A DNA stretch of 64,000 nucleotides from Tritrichomonas musculus (Eukaryota > Parabasalia > Tritrichomonadida > Tritrichomonadidae). A program made the position numbers and the translations under genes. The stretch covers positions 558,001 to 622,000 of the forward strand of contig JAPFFF010000058.1 in NCBI GenBank assembly GCA_039105265.1, written 5' to 3'. The notes under the pieces are model-generated. The model was not told the origin of the DNA, made no database searches, and saw only the letters and a list, made by a program, of their open reading frames with translations. Below are positions 54,901 through 64,000 of the stretch, one piece after another (the first letter of the stretch is position 1; every line of letters begins with the position of its first letter).

Positions 54901-55504
54901 AGTCGAGACAACGTTTGGCATCTTCGGCATAAAATTTCTGAAGGAATTTCTTGTAGCCAAGCGAGGCAGGAGAATTGTGACGAATCTCCAATTCCTCAAG
55001 CTTGCTCCGAATATACCTCATCCTCTCATCGTAATGTTCATCATGAATCAAGCCGTCAATGGCGTCCAGATCAGCATTACCAAGAAGCTGACTGAACTCC
55101 AATGGCGCTTGGGAAAGAAAAGTGACGAGCTTTTCTTTGACGTCTGCAATAACATTACGTTGCGGTTGCTCAAGATCGACTTCATTGTCTTGGAGGCGGG
55201 AATGTAAAAGTTCGATACCTGCGATGAATTTGGCGGCCGACTTCATCTGAATCGGCATCTCCAACGAACGCGAACGAATAATTTTCTCAGAGCCTTTCCT
55301 TGCCGAACGAACATACTTCCTAACAGACTTACGTAAAATGAGGATGATCTTCGAAATCATCCCTTCGCAGAGAAGCATACGACTGCTATTCTCTAACGAA
55401 TCGGAAAGGCCAATAACTTCGCCATACCAGCTGATGACATCCTTGACTTCATTGTTAAAAACTTCCTCAAACTTTTTCTTGTATTTCGCTAAACGGTCAC
55501 CCAC
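51962..55504 (-). CDS. LINE copy B ORF2: reverse transcriptase and REL endonuclease
   Basis: 1180 aa, no difference seen from ORF2 of copy A: YADD reverse transcriptase, CCHC knuckle and RPD ... E ... K endonuclease all present. It opens at MGDRLAKYKKK after the same one-base loss. See copy A for motif positions. Confidence 0.92.
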   Translation of the reverse strand: MGDRLAKYKKKFEEVFNNEVKDVISWYGEVIGLSDSLENSSRMLLCEGMISKIILILRKSVRKYVRSARKGSEKIIRSRSLEMPIQMKSAAKFIAGIELLHSRLQDNEVDLEQPQRNVIADVKEKLVTFLSQAPLEFSQLLGNADLDAIDGLIHDEHYDERMRYIRSKLEELEIRHNSPASLGYKKFLQKFYAEDAKRCLDWFVLNDDTPECVVPVEDFESLYGSSWSDAAALGEDIENVYQPHHRISTDDFDELKSLILNEEEILKAVRSRSNLSAVGCDGICNGLWKIGGSVSATIIRLILNCMLETGLFPEVLKVNKTVMLFKKGDPNDVHSWRPITITPTIYRMLMFHISRSLQTLNSRHRFISHSQKGFMRIPAGAAEHATVVDEMIHDAARNQKSLYITTIDFSDAFGSVPHKLIKKNLCDIGFDACFTKSILNSYKDSYTRIFSNNRRSQSILFRKGVKQGCPLSPTLFNICIEPLLARLNACKEDGYHWLNSATTVQAYADDIIVFSDTEVGMRHLLSIVEHFCRYAGDMKINCKKCHSFTYISHNGSRSVLNDNFTIAGGPIENVSIQGNTTYLGLPIACKSAQRKRHVFRRIEDMTKNGIRITNSAHRFAQAVDAIKRFVIPKIDYELMANTAPTNGLDRLDELIRGKLSKMIGAAGIPTAWFYTVKNDGGLYLQKLTDRQKVLTIRLYVSLMESDDRSIREMIKASDEAEIIFRNAAIDLTSPFLHLKVKDNGSLFSRLNRGTSNILARCVKALHDLNVGLLYKDNVFTLNDLLNENTFDVKTSNVVKRIMKILNDRYFSELCKHEMKGHSFVKLKNSPLSSFFMKPNALMADSVVRFAIKGRTNSLMTASLAAHRNPQLSNRCSLCEQIETLNHILNGCKRLRHKFTKRHDEVAKVLVKYLTEKKRVIVHCNQCVRGRCSEHITGDSASLRPDMWWWEGDQLKIAEFTIPYGMLSGEEGESTLTIRRREKIDKYETLVEDCRRQLNCNVSLFVFIVSSLGAIPDDTIYELKKVTNTSKDAFKLAGRMVAAALRESMLLYIDIKIKKSSSRRTSDNDIRTDNDIVTNDDEEDHNIVDNESNCTTFSNDSNEESADDESHSVNTLNDDEWLDLVNSDNGYDSLSSRSVTDSEEIDILENPGTTPLWNHARGAVPASASEEEGVQHSSSEF

Positions 55505-56115
55505 AACTTCGGAAGATGCATGAGATCATCATTCTCTTTCATGCATTTCGATTTCCAATTCTCCGCTTTCAATAAATACTTCTCAATATCAACGGTCGAA
55601 GCTGAGTTTGAATGACCAGGATGTACATCACTTTGAATGACTTCACCATCACTTGAAAAAGAGACTGAGTGCAAGCGTGCTTCTGGCATTCTCTCATTGG
55701 CTGGAATGAAACCAGCCTGACGTCTGCGTCGGCGGTTATCCTCTGCACGACGCCGATCTTCCATCACTTGGAGGTCAACAGACTCATCTGACCTGCCCTG
55801 TACAGGATTCAACCTTTCTTCTTCCTGTAAAATCCTATTTTCCATTCTGACACTTTTTTCTTTGTCAAGGTCAGAATTGGCCTCACGAATCTCATCGTCA
55901 TCGGTATCGGGTGAAAACCACTTGGCAGAAATATTCACCTCGAATGATTGCAAATTGATGACCTTCAACGTTGGATGCTGGATGAGATCTGTTTGAGTGT
56001 TGCTTGACAGTGACTTTGTCTTTTCCAATGAAGTCACTGCAAGTTGAACACATCGAACCACGCAGATCATGAAAGACATCCCGTGTTGCAAGTAAACATT
56101 TGCATCTTCTAGCAT
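55489..56115 (-). pseudogene. LINE copy B linker frame
   Basis: Same 208-codon linker as in copy A, overlapping ORF1 and ORF2. It shares both single-base shifts with copy A, so these predate the duplication. Confidence 0.75.
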
Positions 56116-58525
56116 GGAGGATGTTCATTGCCCAGAAAACACCCACTTCTCTTTTGAGAGCTTCAAGATCCTGATGAGCCGAACCGATATGGCTGCTCAA
56201 CGAATTCGCCCGACTCACAAGATAGTCACAGTCACTCACAGGACAAACGTAAATGGTCCGATAATGTGGAGCATCTGCCGGAAGATGAGGCGAGTCAATC
56301 TTCCATCTTAACTTACGACCAATTATGTATTCAAAAGCCGCCTGTTCAATTGGAACCCCATTCGTTACATGCAGCGACCTCAGGTGGAATGATAACGAGG
56401 CACATGTAGGGAACGTTTTGTCGCAACAAGGGCAATAAAACTGCCCAACACCCAACCATCTACACTTCTGATACATCAGAAGGACGATAGGAACATTTAC
56501 ATCAACAACATCAGCGAAAGAAGACATGTCAATATTACCAACCTGAAGTTGGTCGATGAGCGAGGTCAATTCTGCTTTAGAATTGATTTTGGACAGCTCA
56601 TCCACAATCCATTCAATTGAAATCCTATCGTCCCTTGACGGTGAAGAACCTCCATCATTACTACCGTTGCGATCATCATCATCAGAGTGATCGGTGTGTT
56701 CTGATTGAGAACGCACCTCGGAGAAGTCTTCTGCACCACTAATAGTACTACTCGTACTAGTGGATGAAGTCTGTGTGCCTAATGAATTGCTTCGAGAGTC
56801 AGAGGATGAATTGAATGATGAGTGATCACCTGCGAGAGTAAATAAAGGGACCACCTTCTCATTGAACTCGAAGACGAACTTAGGCACTTCGATGACGGAA
56901 GTGATGACTTTCTCCTTCGTGACTACTTGATGATGATCGATGTGAGCAGTTGACGTGACAACCCGATCGTCGACGCCAACAGCGTGATGAGTGATGTGAG
57001 CCGTTGACGTGACGGTTTGGTTGACAACGTCAACAGCGTGATGAGCGACGTGGGCTGTTGACTTGACAGTCTGATTGTCAACGTCAACAGCGTGATGAGC
57101 GACGTGGGCTGTTGACTTGATAATCTGATTGTCAACGTCAACAGCGTGATGAGCGACGTGGGCTGTTGACTTGACAATCTGATTGTCAACGTCAACAGCG
57201 TGATGAGCGACGTGGGCTGTTGACTTGATAATCTGATTGTCAACGTCAACAGCGTGATGAGCGACGTGGGCTGTTGACTTGACAGTCTGATTGTCAACGT
57301 CAACAGCGTGATTAGCGACGTGAGCTGTTGACTTGACAGTCTGATTGTCAACGTCAACAGCGTGATGAGCGACGTGGGCTGTTGACTTGACAGTCTGATT
57401 GTCAACGTCAACAGCGTGATGAGCGACGTGGGCTGTTGACTTGATAATCTGATTGTCAACGTCAACAGCGTGATGAGCGACGTGAGCTGTTGACTTGACA
57501 GTCTGATTGTCAACGTCAACAGCGTGATGAGCGACGTGGGCTGTTGACTTGACAATCTGATTGTCAACGTCAACAGCGTGATGAGCGACGTGGGCTGTTG
57601 ACTTGATAATCTGATTGTCAACGTCAACAGCGTGATGAGCGACGTGGGCTGTTGACTTGACAGTCTGATTGTCAACGTCAACAGAGTGATTAGCAACAGA
57701 TTCAACCTTGTGAGTATCAGCACTCACAACATGGTTGTTCTCAAACGTGTTTGAGTCAGCAGGTTGAGAGATGGCACCAGCTGATTGACTACTAATATTA
57801 GCTGCTGAGTTTGGTGAGTAAGAATTAACAATATCACGCGTATCAATGTGCTGCGAAGAAAGGAAATAAAAGTTATTATTATTGATGTAACTCCATGACA
57901 TGTGATGTGAAATGTCGGTGAAGTGAGATGTGTTGCACCCGATGTTGCATGTTCCTGAGAGAAAGAGCGAATTAACGATGTTGGACACATGCGAAACAAA
58001 CGGGGAACATTTTGAATGAAAATTGAATGGAACCGTTCGAATGCTAGACGAAGGAACGAAAGAATAGGGATCAAAAGCATTTAAACGAAGTTCTTCATCC
58101 GTTGATGGGATTGCTGGTCGATTCCTGTCGAATTTTGGTTGCTCATCGGAAATGATCAATTGTCCTCGAGCAACCAAAATTCCTTCGGATGACTTCTCAT
58201 TCATATTATACGCAAGAGGACAACGAGAAATCAATGAAGGATCGCACGTAACAACGATCCATAATGGGTTAGGAACTCCATCAGAATTCGACGGGTTATA
58301 GTGAACGCTCGACTGTAAGAGCACTTCTGTCCCTCTAGAAGGATTATTTGAATTGCAGAAAATAGTTTCAGGTTCCTCAATTTCTTCATCGGAAATTGAT
58401 ATTTGATCACTATTATCACTTTTTTCCGAATCTGAATTAATGTGCTCGAAATTGGTCATATCGTCATCAGGACACTTGGAAAGTGATCGTGAAGCTGGTC
58501 CAACCGGTGGGAGCCGCAGCTTCAC
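55898..58525 (-). CDS. LINE copy B ORF1: repeats and zinc fingers
   Basis: 875 codons, same protein as copy A ORF1, including the same order of 18-aa repeat variants and three C2H2 fingers. Its upstream open extension (from the TGA at 58724) is the diverged version: about eight amino-acid changes and no new stop. Confidence 0.85.
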   Translation of the reverse strand: MKLRLPPVGPASRSLSKCPDDDMTNFEHINSDSEKSDNSDQISISDEEIEEPETIFCNSNNPSRGTEVLLQSSVHYNPSNSDGVPNPLWIVVTCDPSLISRCPLAYNMNEKSSEGILVARGQLIISDEQPKFDRNRPAIPSTDEELRLNAFDPYSFVPSSSIRTVPFNFHSKCSPFVSHVSNIVNSLFLSGTCNIGCNTSHFTDISHHMSWSYINNNNFYFLSSQHIDTRDIVNSYSPNSAANISSQSAGAISQPADSNTFENNHVVSADTHKVESVANHSVDVDNQTVKSTAHVAHHAVDVDNQIIKSTAHVAHHAVDVDNQIVKSTAHVAHHAVDVDNQTVKSTAHVAHHAVDVDNQIIKSTAHVAHHAVDVDNQTVKSTAHVAHHAVDVDNQTVKSTAHVANHAVDVDNQTVKSTAHVAHHAVDVDNQIIKSTAHVAHHAVDVDNQIVKSTAHVAHHAVDVDNQIIKSTAHVAHHAVDVDNQTVKSTAHVAHHAVDVVNQTVTSTAHITHHAVGVDDRVVTSTAHIDHHQVVTKEKVITSVIEVPKFVFEFNEKVVPLFTLAGDHSSFNSSSDSRSNSLGTQTSSTSTSSTISGAEDFSEVRSQSEHTDHSDDDDRNGSNDGGSSPSRDDRISIEWIVDELSKINSKAELTSLIDQLQVGNIDMSSFADVVDVNVPIVLLMYQKCRWLGVGQFYCPCCDKTFPTCASLSFHLRSLHVTNGVPIEQAAFEYIIGRKLRWKIDSPHLPADAPHYRTIYVCPVSDCDYLVSRANSLSSHIGSAHQDLEALKREVGVFWAMNILHARRCKCLLATRDVFHDLRGSMCSTCSDFIGKDKVTVKQHSNRSHPASNVEGHQFAIIRGEYFCQVVFTRYR
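56926..57701 (-). repeat. 54-bp minisatellite within ORF1, copy B
   Basis: Same number and order of 54-bp unit variants as in copy A. Minisatellites change quickly, so this match argues that the duplication is very recent. Confidence 0.95.
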
Positions 58526-58723
58526 ATCATCACTAGGATATCTGCTAGTATCTTTTTTGCGGGGTGAGATTTGAGTTGTGTATCTTGTATTATACGAGAA
58601 GTCAAGGTCGTCTAGTAGCGAATTGTCTTTGAAAAAGTCGAACTTATTGAGTTTTGGATGATGGGATATCTGTTCCCTAGAACAAGGAATCTTAAAACCT
58701 CCATCGTATTTGATATCGGAATG

Positions 58724-58936
58724 TCAATTGCTATTGTGAATATGGGTAGGATTGTGACACCTATCGGTCATGATATCTCGATTATTAAAAAAATTTTCAC
58801 CGATTTTTTTCGGAGTGGAATCAAACGAATTAGCATCCTCTGCTGATTCCAAAAATCTACTTTTCGTTGGGTAGATCAACATTTTTGCAAAATAAAAAAA
58901 ATCTCCTCCCGTGTGGTAAATTCGTTTATTAATCAT
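58724..58936 (-). CDS. LINE leader ORF of copy B, 70 aa
   Basis: Diverged version of the leader ORF: MINKRIYHTGGDFF ... HNSN and TGA. Relative to copy A it has one amino-acid change near the start and lacks three bases in an A run, which keeps the frame. It starts 94 bp after the ORF2 stop of copy C. Confidence 0.5.
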   Translation of the reverse strand: MINKRIYHTGGDFFYFAKMLIYPTKSRFLESAEDANSFDSTPKKIGENFFNNRDIMTDRCHNPTHIHNSN

Positions 58937-58965
58937 TAGAGTAAGTATAAAATACTAATAAACGA

Positions 58966-58981
58966 GAGTGATGATTCACTC
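58966..58981 (-). promoter_or_regulatory. Inter-copy hairpin 2 with TCACT, copy C end
   Basis: Same GAGTGA-ATCA-TCACTC hairpin as at 44839-44854, conserved despite divergence around it. It lies 30 bp before the leader-ORF ATG of copy B. Confidence 0.5.
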
Positions 58982-58995
58982 ACAATAAAATAAAA

Positions 58996-59007
58996 GGGGC
59001 GGGCCCC
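58996..59007 (-). promoter_or_regulatory. Inter-copy hairpin 1 (GGGG/CCCC), copy C end
   Basis: GGGG-CCCG-CCCC on the minus strand: stem as in A/B, loop different. Confidence 0.45.
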
Positions 59008-59030
59008 AATAAAAAAAAAAAAAAATCTGC

Positions 59031-60626
59031 CTAAAATTCAGAAGAGGAGTGTTGGACTCCCTCCTCTTCGGTAGCGGAGGCAGGGTCGGCACCTTGAGTT
59101 TGGTTCCATAGTGGGGTGGTGCCTGGATTTTCCAGTACGTCAGTTTCATCATCAGTAGTGTCAAGCTCAGACGGGGGGCCCGACCTGTCAACATCCGCAC
59201 TTGCATCAATGAGTTCCCGCCATTCTTCGTCGTCCAGGATGTTGACAGAGTTGTACTCATCGTCTGCGGACTCCCCGTCGGTAACATTGGAGCTAGTATC
59301 ATTGAGATCATTAGAATCATCGTCACCATCAGTATCAAGAACATTAACATTTTCAACATCGTTATCATAATCGTTACCATTATCGTTATCGTTATCGTTA
59401 TCTTCATCTTCATTGTTGTCGTTAACCCTCTTCTTAATCTTAGTATCAATGTACAATATCATAGATTCACGTAAAGCGGCTGCTACCATTCTCCCTGCAA
59501 GTTTGAGTGCGTCTTTGGTCGTGACTGTCACTTTCTTGAGTTCATTGATGGTGTCATCGGGTATTGCACCGAGGGAGGAGACAATGAACACAAATAGCGA
59601 CACATTGCAGTTCAACTGGTTTCTGCAATCATCGACAAGCTTCTGGTACTTGTTCAACTTCTCTCTGCGTCGTATAACTAAGGTAGATTCATCATCATCG
59701 CCAGATAACATTCCGTATGGGATGGTGAATTCAGCTATCTTCAGCTGGTCACCGTCCCACCACCATACATCTGGTCTGAGAGAAGCAGAGTCACCAGTGA
59801 TGTGTTCGTTGCTGCGTCCACGAACACTTTGGTTACAATGCACGATGACTCTCTTCTTTTCGGTAAGGTACTTGCAAAGTACCTTGACAACTTCGTCGTG
59901 TCTCTTTGTGAATTTGTGTTTGCACCGCTTGCACCCGTTTAAGATGTGATTGAGAGTTTCAATCTGTCCACAACGAGTGCAACGGTTACTCATTTGAGGG
60001 TTTCTGTGAGCAGCAAGTGATGCTGTCATGAGCGTATTCGTACGTGCTTTGATAGCGAATCTGACAACAGAGTCCGCCATCAAAGCATTGGGCTTCATGA
60101 AGTAGTTGCTCAATGGTGAGTTTTTCAATGTCGTGAATGTATGTCCTCTCATCTTGTGCTGACAAAGATCTGAATAGTAACGGTCACTCATGACTTTCAT
60201 GATGTGTTTAACAACATTAGAGGTGTTAACATCATATGTGACATTACTATTCAGATCTTTGAGCGTAAACATATCATCTTTGAGTATCAGACCCATGTTA
60301 GCGTCGTGCAAAGCTTTAACACATCGGGCTAAGATGTTCGACGTCCCGCGGTTACGCTTTGCATCTAACGCACCATTGTCTTTAACTTTCAGGTGCAAGA
60401 ACGGTGAAGTCAAGTCGATGGTAGCATCCCTGAAGATGATCTCGGCTTCATCAGAAGCCTTGACCATATCACGGATGCTTTTATCGTTAGACTCCATCAA
60501 GGCAATGTAGAGTCTGATAGTGAGAGCTTTCTGGCGATCTGTGAGTTTCTGTATGTAAAGATCGCCATCGTTTTTCGTCGTGTAGAACCAGGCGGTTGGA
60601 ATACCAGCAGCACCGAATGAGTTCAT
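59031..60626 (-). pseudogene. LINE copy C, C-terminal part: CCHC knuckle and REL endonuclease
   Basis: 531 codons, in frame with the start of the thumb region (AAGIPTAWFYTTKNDGDLY) to the end of the protein. The CCHC knuckle (CTRCGQIETLNHILNGC) and endonuclease (RPDVWWWDGDQLKIAEFT, RRREKLNKYQKL) are intact. The apparent start MNSFGAAG arises from the deletion junction. The acidic tail has an Asn/Asp run (DNDNDNGNDYDND) not present in A/B. Confidence 0.88.
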
Positions 60627-63600
60627 CTAAGCGACTGAGGCAATTTGTCGGTGCTGTGTTCGCCATCAGTTCGTAGTCAATCTTGGGAATCACGAACCGT
60701 TTGATGGCGTCAACCGCTTGTGTGAACCGAAGAGCGCTGCCAGTAATTCGAATGACGTCCTTCGTCATGTCTTCGATTCGCCGAAAAACGTGATGTTTAC
60801 GCTGTGAAGATTTGCACGCGATTGGAAGTCCGAGATACGTTGTATTGTTCTGAATACTGATGTTATCAATACGTCCTCCAGCAATGGTGAAGTTGTCGTT
60901 CAACACACTGCGAGAACCATTGTGAGCAATGTATGTGAAAGCGTGGCACTTCTTGCAGTTGATCTTCATGTCGCCAGCATAACTGCAGAAGTGCTCCACG
61001 ACCGAAAGCAAGTTCTTCATCCCGACTTCCGAGTCCGAGAACACAATGATGTCATCGGCGTAAGCTTGAACGGTTGTCGCTGAGTCCAACCAATGATAAC
61101 CGTCCTCCTTGCAAGCGTTCAACCGCGCGAGGAGAGGTTCGATACAAATGTTGAATAACGTCGGACTCAGCGGACAACCTTGCTTGACGCCTTTGCGAAA
61201 ACAGATAGAATTAGATCGTCTGTTGTTGCTGATGATCTTTGTCGAAGAGTCTCTGTACGAATTAATAATCGTTTTAACAAAAGAAAGATCAAAGCCAATG
61301 TCTGTAAGATTCTTTTTAATAAGTTTATGTGGTACGGAACCAAATGCATCAGAAAAGTCGATCGTCGTGATGTAGAGTGACTTTTGGTTCCGTGCAGCAT
61401 CGTGTATCATCTCATCAACCACAGTTGCATGCTCAGCCGCTCCAGCTGGAATACGCATGAATCCTTTCTGACTCGGTGATATGAACCTATGTTTTGAATT
61501 CAGCGTTTGAAGCGAGCGGCTGATGTGACACATCAGCATCCGATAAATCGTCGGAGTGATGGTGATAGGACGCCACGAATGTGCGTCGTCAGGGTCTCCT
61601 TTCTTAAACAACATGACGGTTTTGTTCATTTTCAACACCTCCGGAAAGAGACCAGTGTCAAGCATGCAACACAACACATTCTTGATGATCGTCGCCGTGA
61701 CACTCCCGCCCACTTTCCACACACCATTTGAAATGCCGTCGCATCCGACGGCAGACAGATTGGATCTCGATCTGACCGCTTTGAGAATAGCTTCTTCGTT
61801 GAGGATGAGTGATTTGAGTTCATCAGAATTATTCGATGAAATTCTGCGCTGAAGAGTGTAAACACCATCTGGGTCATCCCCGAGAGCAGCAGCATCGCTC
61901 CACGAGGACCCGTACACGTTCTCGAAATCTTCGACTGGGACGACACATTCCGGTGTGTCGTCGTTCAACACGAACCAGTCGAGTGTACGTTTGGCGTCTT
62001 CAGCGTAGAATTTCTGAAGGAACTTCTTGTAGCCAAGCGAGGAAGGAGAGTTGTTGAGAATCTCCAATTCCTCTAGCTTGGCACGTATGAATTTCATCCT
62101 TTCATCGTAATGCTCATCGTAAATCAAGCCGTTAATTGAGTCCAAGTCACCACTCCCAAGAAGTTGAGAGAACTCCAAAGGAGCCTGTGACAGAAAGCGA
62201 ACAAGCTTCTCTTTGATGTCTGCGATTACATTACGTTGAGGTTGATCGAGATCTTCATCAGTGATGTGAATGCGGGAATGCAGGAGTTCAATACCAGCGA
62301 TGAATTTGGAGGCCGACTTCATCTGAATCGGTGTCTCCAAGGAATGCGGGCGACGAATCTTATCTGAACCTCTCCGTGCCGAACGAACGAACTTCCTAAT
62401 CGACTTCCGTAGAATGAGAATGATTTTCGAAATCATCCCTTCGCAGAGAAGCATTCGGCTGCTCTTTTCCAAAGAGTCAGAGAGGTTAATAGCTTCATTA
62501 TACCAATTGAGAACATCCTTGACTTCACTGTTAAACACTTCTTCGAACTTTTTCCTGTGCTTCGCTAAACGGTCACCCCACAGCTTCGGGAGGTGCACGA
62601 AATCATCATCTTCCTTCATGCACCTCGACTTCCAATTCTCAGCTTTGGACAGGCAACTCTCAATGTCCACGATCGAAGCTGACGCTGGGTGAGCCGGATG
62701 TTCATCAATTGTGTGAGTATCTTCTTCGCTAGATGAAGAGACTGAATGCAAGTGCGCCTCAGGCAGTCTCTCGTTGGCAGGTATGAACCCAGCCTGTCGT
62801 CTCCGTCTGCGTGAGTCTTCCCCGCGACGACGATCTTCCATCACTTGGAGATCCACCGATTCGTCTGCCCGAGGTTGCACTGGCATCTGTCTCTCATCAT
62901 CTTGAGTGACTCTGTTCTCACTCCTCACAATCTTGATTCTCTCCAGGTCAGTGTTGGCTTCACGAATTTCATCGTCATCGGTTTCAGGCGAAAGCCAATT
63001 AACGGATATACTGATGTCGATTGCCTGAACCCGATGACCTTCAACATTGGCCTGGGGATGTGATCTGTTGGTATGCTGTTTGACTGTAGCTTTGTCTCTA
63101 CCAACGAAGTCCTTGCATTTCATGCACAAGGAACCGTGCAGGTCATGGTAAACATCGCTAGCCACAAGTAATTTTCGATGTTTCTTAGCGTGCAGAATGC
63201 TCATCGCCCAGAAGACTCCAACTTCACGTTTAAGCGCTTCCATGTCCTGGTGCGATGAGCCCATGTGGCTGCTCAATGAGTTCGCTCTGCTGACCAAGTA
63301 GTCGCAGTCGCTGCACGGACAAACGTGAATGGTACGATAGTGAAAAGCGTCAGGCGGAAGGTGAGGTGAATCGATCTTCCACCTCAGCTTCCTGCCGACA
63401 ATGTACTCGAACGCCGCTTGCTCCAGAGGAATGTTATTCGTCGTGTGCGTCGATTTGAGGTGAAAAGACAAGGACGCACATGTGGGAAACGTTTTGTCGC
63501 AGCAAGGGCAGTAAAACTGCCCAACTCCTAACCATCTGTCTTTCTGATACATGAGGAGAATGATAGGAGTGTCAACGTCGCTAACGTTTGCGAATGGTGA

Positions 63601-64000
63601 AGTGTCGATGTTTGCCACCTGCAAGATATCAATGAGAGACTTCATGTCTGTTTTGGTCTTCACACCAGCCAGTTCGCTCACGATCCAATCAATGGAAACA
63701 TTGTCACCCACAGGTGAAGAAGGATTATCATCACTACCACCGTGATTGTCATCATCGGAATGATCAGAGTGTTCAGAGTGAGAATGAGCATCGGTGAACT
63801 CTTCAGCACCACTAACAACGCTGCTTGTACCAGAAGAGTTACTGGTAGTTTGAGTACCTAAGGAGTTGGTTCGAGATCCGAGGAAATTATTGTTTGAGAA
63901 TGTGTTAAGCAACGAATGGTTCCCAGAGAGAGTAAATAGTGGAACCACTTTCTCATTGATCTCGAACACAAACTTAGGTACCTCAATCACTGATGTGAAT
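60487..64000 (-). pseudogene. LINE copy C, main frame: zinc fingers, linker and reverse transcriptase
   Basis: Open from the window edge to 60487 (at least 1167 codons). In order: C2H2 fingers FYCPCCDKTFPTCASLSFHL, HVCPCSDCDYLVSRANSLSS and CMKCKDFVGRDKATVKQH, an Arg-rich linker (RRRGEDSRRRRRQAGF), the join LPKLWGDRLAKHRKKFEEV and the RT with ITTIDFSDAFGSVPH and QAYADDIIVFSD. After DELIR it runs out of frame for about 30 codons because of the deletion near 60617. Fingers and RT lie in one uninterrupted frame, so the family probably encodes one long protein, as R2 does. Confidence 0.9.

Larger units (their letters stand above)
51904..58965 (-). mobile_element. LINE copy B, apparently identical to copy A
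   Basis: Same structure as copy A, 7065 bp to the right. Identity to copy A appears complete from 50924 to about 58502; beyond that, in the ORF1 start and leader region, copy B differs from copy A at several percent of positions. So copies P, A and B derive from a very recent tandem duplication, or one unit was duplicated in assembly. Confidence 0.9.
58966..64000 (-). mobile_element. LINE copy C: diverged copy, 5' end outside the window
   Basis: Same family and orientation, clearly diverged from A and B in coding sequence but much closer in the last part of the ORF and the inter-copy region. Its long frame reads from the window edge through zinc fingers, linker and RT without the two shifts seen in A/B, so it shows the ancestral single-ORF layout. 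A deletion of about 23 bp near 60617 shifts the frame after the RT, separating the endonuclease part. The 18-aa repeats, if present, lie beyond 64000. Confidence 0.9.

Noticed and set aside
59116-60510. Plus-strand ORFs opposite copy C
   Set aside because: They are antisense shadows of the reverse transcriptase and endonuclease frames, as are similar plus-strand ORFs across copies A and B.

Overview
The window looks like nuclear DNA of a parabasalid flagellate (trichomonad), most like Tritrichomonas; this is inference from content. The unique part is very AT-rich. Its genes appear intronless and sit on both strands with short spacers. Several families are typical of trichomonads: a PP1-like phosphatase, LRR-PP2C, DUF3447-type ankyrin repeats, a kinase-like domain fused to Sel1 repeats, mariner elements, and a coiled-coil protein resembling flagellar CFAP100.

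Region 1-6.2 kb holds no intact gene. It contains decayed coding relics, a mariner element with clear TIRs and TA duplications (1626-3039) inside one relic, and a 1.28-kb non-autonomous TIR element (4240-5518) between inverted arms of a dispersed repeat (3757-4117 and 5905-6108).

Region 6.7-43.3 kb is host gene space. In order: PP1-like phosphatase; exosome subunit Rrp45-like; a 3.93-kb pogo/CENP-B-type DNA transposon (9490-13418) with 36-bp TIRs, a DD35D transposase and a 111-bp internal satellite; LRR-PP2C phosphatase; single-pass membrane protein; ankyrin protein; candidate fucosyltransferase-like protein; CFAP100-like coiled coil; small coiled coil; stand-alone nucleoplasmin-fold protein; Vps8 (CORVET, RING); EF-hand-like protein; a small broken ORF; pseudokinase-Sel1 protein; tRNA-Gly(TCC); a 1266-aa unknown; SAC-type phosphoinositide phosphatase (divergent from the unknown, 37 bp apart); tRNA-Lys(TTT); MetE/YxjG-type methyltransferase; coiled coil.

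Region 43.86-64 kb is the standout: a head-to-tail array, all on the minus strand, of a large non-LTR retrotransposon (LINE) with a PD-(D/E)XK restriction-like endonuclease, a YADD reverse transcriptase and N-terminal C2H2 zinc fingers. A 5' fragment (43859-44838) is followed by two copies that appear identical with a 7065-bp period, then a diverged copy that runs off the window. Only about 88 bp separates the stop of one copy from the first ATG of the next. That gap carries two hairpins and an initiator-like TCACT. A short leader ORF lies in frame with ORF1 behind a conserved TGA, and ORF1 carries about 14 repeats of 18 aa. The layout recalls the telomeric GilM/GilT arrays of Giardia. The array is visibly GC-richer than the host DNA.
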